This document shows, piece by piece, positions 61,446 through 64,000 of a stretch of 64,000 bases of DNA. The notes under the pieces are model-generated. The model was not told the origin of the DNA. It worked only from the letters and a program-made list of their open reading frames with translations, and did no database searches. Origin of the DNA: Ptiloglossa arizonensis (taxonomy: Eukaryota > Arthropoda > Insecta > Hymenoptera > Colletidae); NCBI RefSeq assembly GCF_051014685.1, contig NW_027478883.1:342846-406845 (forward strand), given 5' to 3'. A program made the position numbers and the translations under genes. How positions within the stretch are numbered: the stretch's first letter is position 1; every line of letters starts with the position of its first letter.

Positions 61446-64000
61446 GAGCATTAGAACTGCGAAAATTTTGAGTTTCTCAAGCGTTTCTTACCTCCAAACT
61501 GCCATATCTCGCGAACGGATTGACTAGTCCGCAAAATTTCTGTTGCATCTGAAAGTAGAAACTCGCCCGATAACAAGGGTATGTGTACTTTTCCCCTAGG
61601 CCGTACTAGTTACTCGTTTCGAGCATCAGAACTGCGAAAATTTTGAGTTTCTCAAGCGTTTCTTACTTCCAAACTGCCATATCTCGCGAACGGATGGACC
61701 AATCCGCATAATTTCTGTTGCATCTGAAAGTAGAAACTCGCCCGATTACAACGGTATATGTGCTTTTCCCCTAGGCCGTTCTTGTAATGCTTGTCGAGCA
61801 TCAGAAATGCGAAAATTTTGAGTTTCTCAAGCGTTTCTTACCTCCAAACTGCCATATCTCGCGAACGGATTGACCGATCCGCAAAATTTCTGTTGCGTCT
61901 GAAAGTAGAACCTCGCCGAAATACAACGGTATGTGTACTTTTCCCCTAGGCCGTTCTAGTTATGCTTGTCGAGCATCAGAAATGCGAAAATTTTGAGTTT
62001 CTCAAGCGTTTCTTACCTCCAAACTGCCATATCTCGCGAACGGATTGACCGATCCGCAAAATTTCTTTTGCATCTGAAAGTAGAAACTCGCCCAATTACA
62101 ACGGTATGTGTACTTTTCCCCTAGGCCACTCTAGTTATTCGTTTCGAGCATCAGAACTGCGAAAATTTTGAGTTTCTCAAGCGTATCTTACCTCCAAACT
62201 GCCATATCTCGCGAACGGATTGACCAGTCCGCAAAATTTCTGTTGCATCTGATAGTAGAAACTCGCCCGATTACAACGGTATGTGTAGTTTTCCCCTAGG
62301 CCGTTCTAGTTGTTCGTTTCGAGCATTAGAACTGCGAAAATTTTGAGTTTCTCAAGCGTTTCTTACCTCCAAACTGCCATATCTCGCGAACGGATTGACC
62401 AATCCGCAAAATTTCTGTTGCATCTGAAAGTAGAAACTCGCCCGATTACAACGGTATGCGTACTTTTCCCCTAGGCCGCTCTAGTTATTCGTTTGGAGCA
62501 TCAGAACTGCGAAAATTTTGAGTTTCTCAAGCGTTTCTTACCTACAAACTGCCACATCTCGCGAACGGATTGACCAATCCGCAAAATTTCTTTTGTATCT
62601 GAAAGTAGAAACTCGCCCAATTACAACGGTATGTGTACTTCTCCCCTAGGCCGTTCTGGTTATTCGTTTCGAGCATCAGAACTGCGAAAATTGTGAGTTG
62701 CTCAAGCGTTTCTTACCTACAAACTGCCACATCTCGCGAACGGATTGACCAATCCGCAAAATTGCTTTTGTATCTGAAAGTAGAAACACGCCCAATTACA
62801 ACGGTATGTGTACTTCTCCCCTAGGCCGTTCTGGTTATTCGTTTGGAGCATCAGAACTGCGAAAATTTTGAGTTGCTCAAGCGTTTCTTACATCCAAACT
62901 GCCATATCTCGCGAACGGATTGACCGATCCGCAAAATTTCTGTTGCGTCTGAAAGTAGAACCTCGCCGAAATTCAACGGTATGTGTAGTTTTCCCCTAGG
63001 CCGTTCTAGTTATGCTTGTCGAGCATCAGAAATGCGAAAATTTTGAGTTTCTCAAGCGTTTCTTACATCCAAACTGCCATATCTCGCGAAAGGATTGACC
63101 AATCCGCAAAATTTCTGTTGCATCTGAAAATAGTAACTCGCCCGATTACAACGGTATGTGTTCTTTTCCCCTAGGCCGTGGTAGTTATTCGTTTCGAGCA
63201 TCAGAACTGCGAAAATTTTGAGTTTCTCAAGCGTTTCTTACCTCCAAACTGCCATATCTCGCGAACGGATTGACGAATCCGCAAAATTTCTTTTGCACCA
63301 GAAAGTAGGAACTCGCCCGATTACAACGGTATGCGTACTTTTCCCCTTGGCCGTTCTAGTTATTCATTTCGAGCATCAGAACTGCGAAAATTTTGAGTTT
63401 CTCAAGCGTTTGTTACCTCCAAACTGCCATATCTCGCGAACGGATTGACTAGTCCGCAAAATTTCTGTTGCATCTGAAAGTAGAAACCCGCCCGATAACA
63501 AGGGTGTGTGTACTTTTCCCCTAGGCCGTACTAGTTACTCGTTTCGAGCATCAGAACTGCGAAAATTTTGAGTTTCTCAAGCGTTTCTTACTTCCAAACT
63601 GCCATATCTCGCGAACGGATGGACCAATCCGCATAATTTCTGTTGCATCTGAAAGTAGAAACTCGCCCGATTACAACGGTATATGTACTTTTCTCCTAGG
63701 CCGTTCTAGTAATGCTTGTCGAGCATCAGAAATGCGAAAATTTTGAGTTTCTCAAGCGTTTCTTACTTCCAAACTGCCATATCTCGCGAACGGATTGACC
63801 GATCCGCAAAATTTCTGTCGCGTCTGAAAGTAGAACCTCGCCGAAATACAACGGTATGTGTACTTTTCTCCTAGGCCGTTCTAGTAATGCTTGTCGAGCA
63901 TCAGAAATGCGAAAATTTTGAGTTTCTCAAGCGTTTCTTACTTCCAAACTGCCATATCTCGCGAACGGATGGACCAATCCGCATAATTTCTGTTGCATCT
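61301..64000. repeat. 15-monomer HOR unit, copy 2, rearranged and cut by the window end
   Basis: It follows copy 1 from 61301 to about 63045, including GACCAGTCC near 62223, CGTTTGGAGC near 62487 and AAAATTGTGAG near 62690. Copy 1 then has TTTGTTACC and CCACTCTAG monomers; this copy skips about two and joins directly to GCGAAAGGATTG with TGAAAATAGTAAC near 63090. From there it follows 30690-31450 instead (CCTTGGCCG, AACAAGGGTGTG, TTCTGTCGCGTCTG). A private change is AAAATTGCTTTTG near 62761. The array continues past base 64000. Confidence 0.8.

Larger units (their letters stand above)
1..64000. repeat. Tandem satellite array, 175-bp monomer, about 365 head-to-tail copies
   Basis: The same sequence recurs about every 175 bases across the entire window, always in the same orientation. 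Examples of phase: GAGCATC begins at 8, 183, 358, 32572, 38522 and 61271. Net indels are few: one base lost near 970 and near 50675, one gained near 1117, 4671 and 16347, and four linked sets of +2 and +1 between 20.9 and 27.8 kb. All other spacings I checked are multiples of 175. I see no inverted segment, no transposon and no unique DNA. Hand count of a majority monomer gives 76 G+C of 175 and 12 CpG. Both window edges cut through repeat, so the array is longer than what is shown. Centromeric or pericentromeric function is an inference from monomer size, array length and higher-order structure. Confidence 0.98.

Noticed and set aside
1..64000. CRISPR array
   Set aside because: There is no alternation of short identical repeats with unique spacers. 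The full 175 bases are repeated, and the unit is far too long.
1..64000. Alpha satellite or another named satellite family
   Set aside because: The monomer length is near 171 bp, but the sequence does not look like alpha satellite as I know it. I could not match it to any plant or animal satellite with confidence, so no family name is given.
1..64000. Transposon or retroelement insertion within the array
   Set aside because: Spacing between landmark words stays at multiples of 175 apart from 1-2 base indels, which leaves no room for an insertion.
1..64000. rRNA, tRNA or telomeric repeats
   Set aside because: No short telomere-type repeat, no cloverleaf with conserved A and B boxes, and no rRNA-like stretch was seen in the monomer on either strand.

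Overview
The whole 64,000-base window is one uninterrupted array of a tandem satellite repeat. I find no protein gene, tRNA, rRNA, CRISPR array or transposon that I can support. The monomer is about 175 bp, about 43% GC by hand count of a majority monomer, and always in the same head-to-tail orientation. About 365.6 monomers fit. Landmark words such as GAGCATCAGAACTGCG recur every 175 bases from the first line to the last, and the phase shifts only at a few 1-2 base indels. This is eukaryotic satellite DNA. A near-nucleosomal monomer, an array above 64 kb and nested higher-order repeats (HORs) are typical of centromeric or pericentromeric DNA in plants and animals, but a subtelomeric or interstitial heterochromatin block cannot be excluded. 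I do not recognise the family and cannot name the organism.

Layout. 1-7129: heterogeneous monomers with only short, irregular repeats of order. 7130-11114: a 9-monomer unit followed by two almost identical 7-monomer units. 11115-13761: a 10-monomer spacing carrying a 5-monomer direct repeat. 13762-19289: mosaic. 19290-28672: the clearest HOR domain, with order 5-mer, 11-mer, 5-mer, 11-mer, 11-mer, 11-mer; the 11-mer is 1,928 bp and carries its own 176- and 177-bp monomers as markers. 28673-33058: junction and mosaic, including a block that reappears 29,924 bp downstream. 33059-56759: a second HOR family whose successive units have 17, 21, 15, 26, 17 and 23 monomers plus a partial unit, with repeated 2-monomer and 7-monomer internal expansions. 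56760-58675: a block shared with 43.5-44.9 kb. 58676-64000: a 15-monomer HOR (2,625 bp), one full copy and one rearranged copy running off the window.

How it works together. No genes cooperate here. The structure is the product of repeated unequal exchange, local duplication and patchy conversion acting on one monomer family. Within the monomer, a short inverted repeat (CGGATTG-AC-CAATCCG) and a second dyad (TTGAG-TTT-CTCAA) sit in the conserved half, while most of the variation seen by eye sits in the 40 bases that span the monomer ends. The short open frames are by-products: 175 is not a multiple of 3, most of these frames begin at GTG, and they usually end at the TAG inside the CCTAGG of the next monomer.

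All unit boundaries were placed by eye from diagnostic variants and are good to roughly one variant spacing (tens of bases). No alignment was run.
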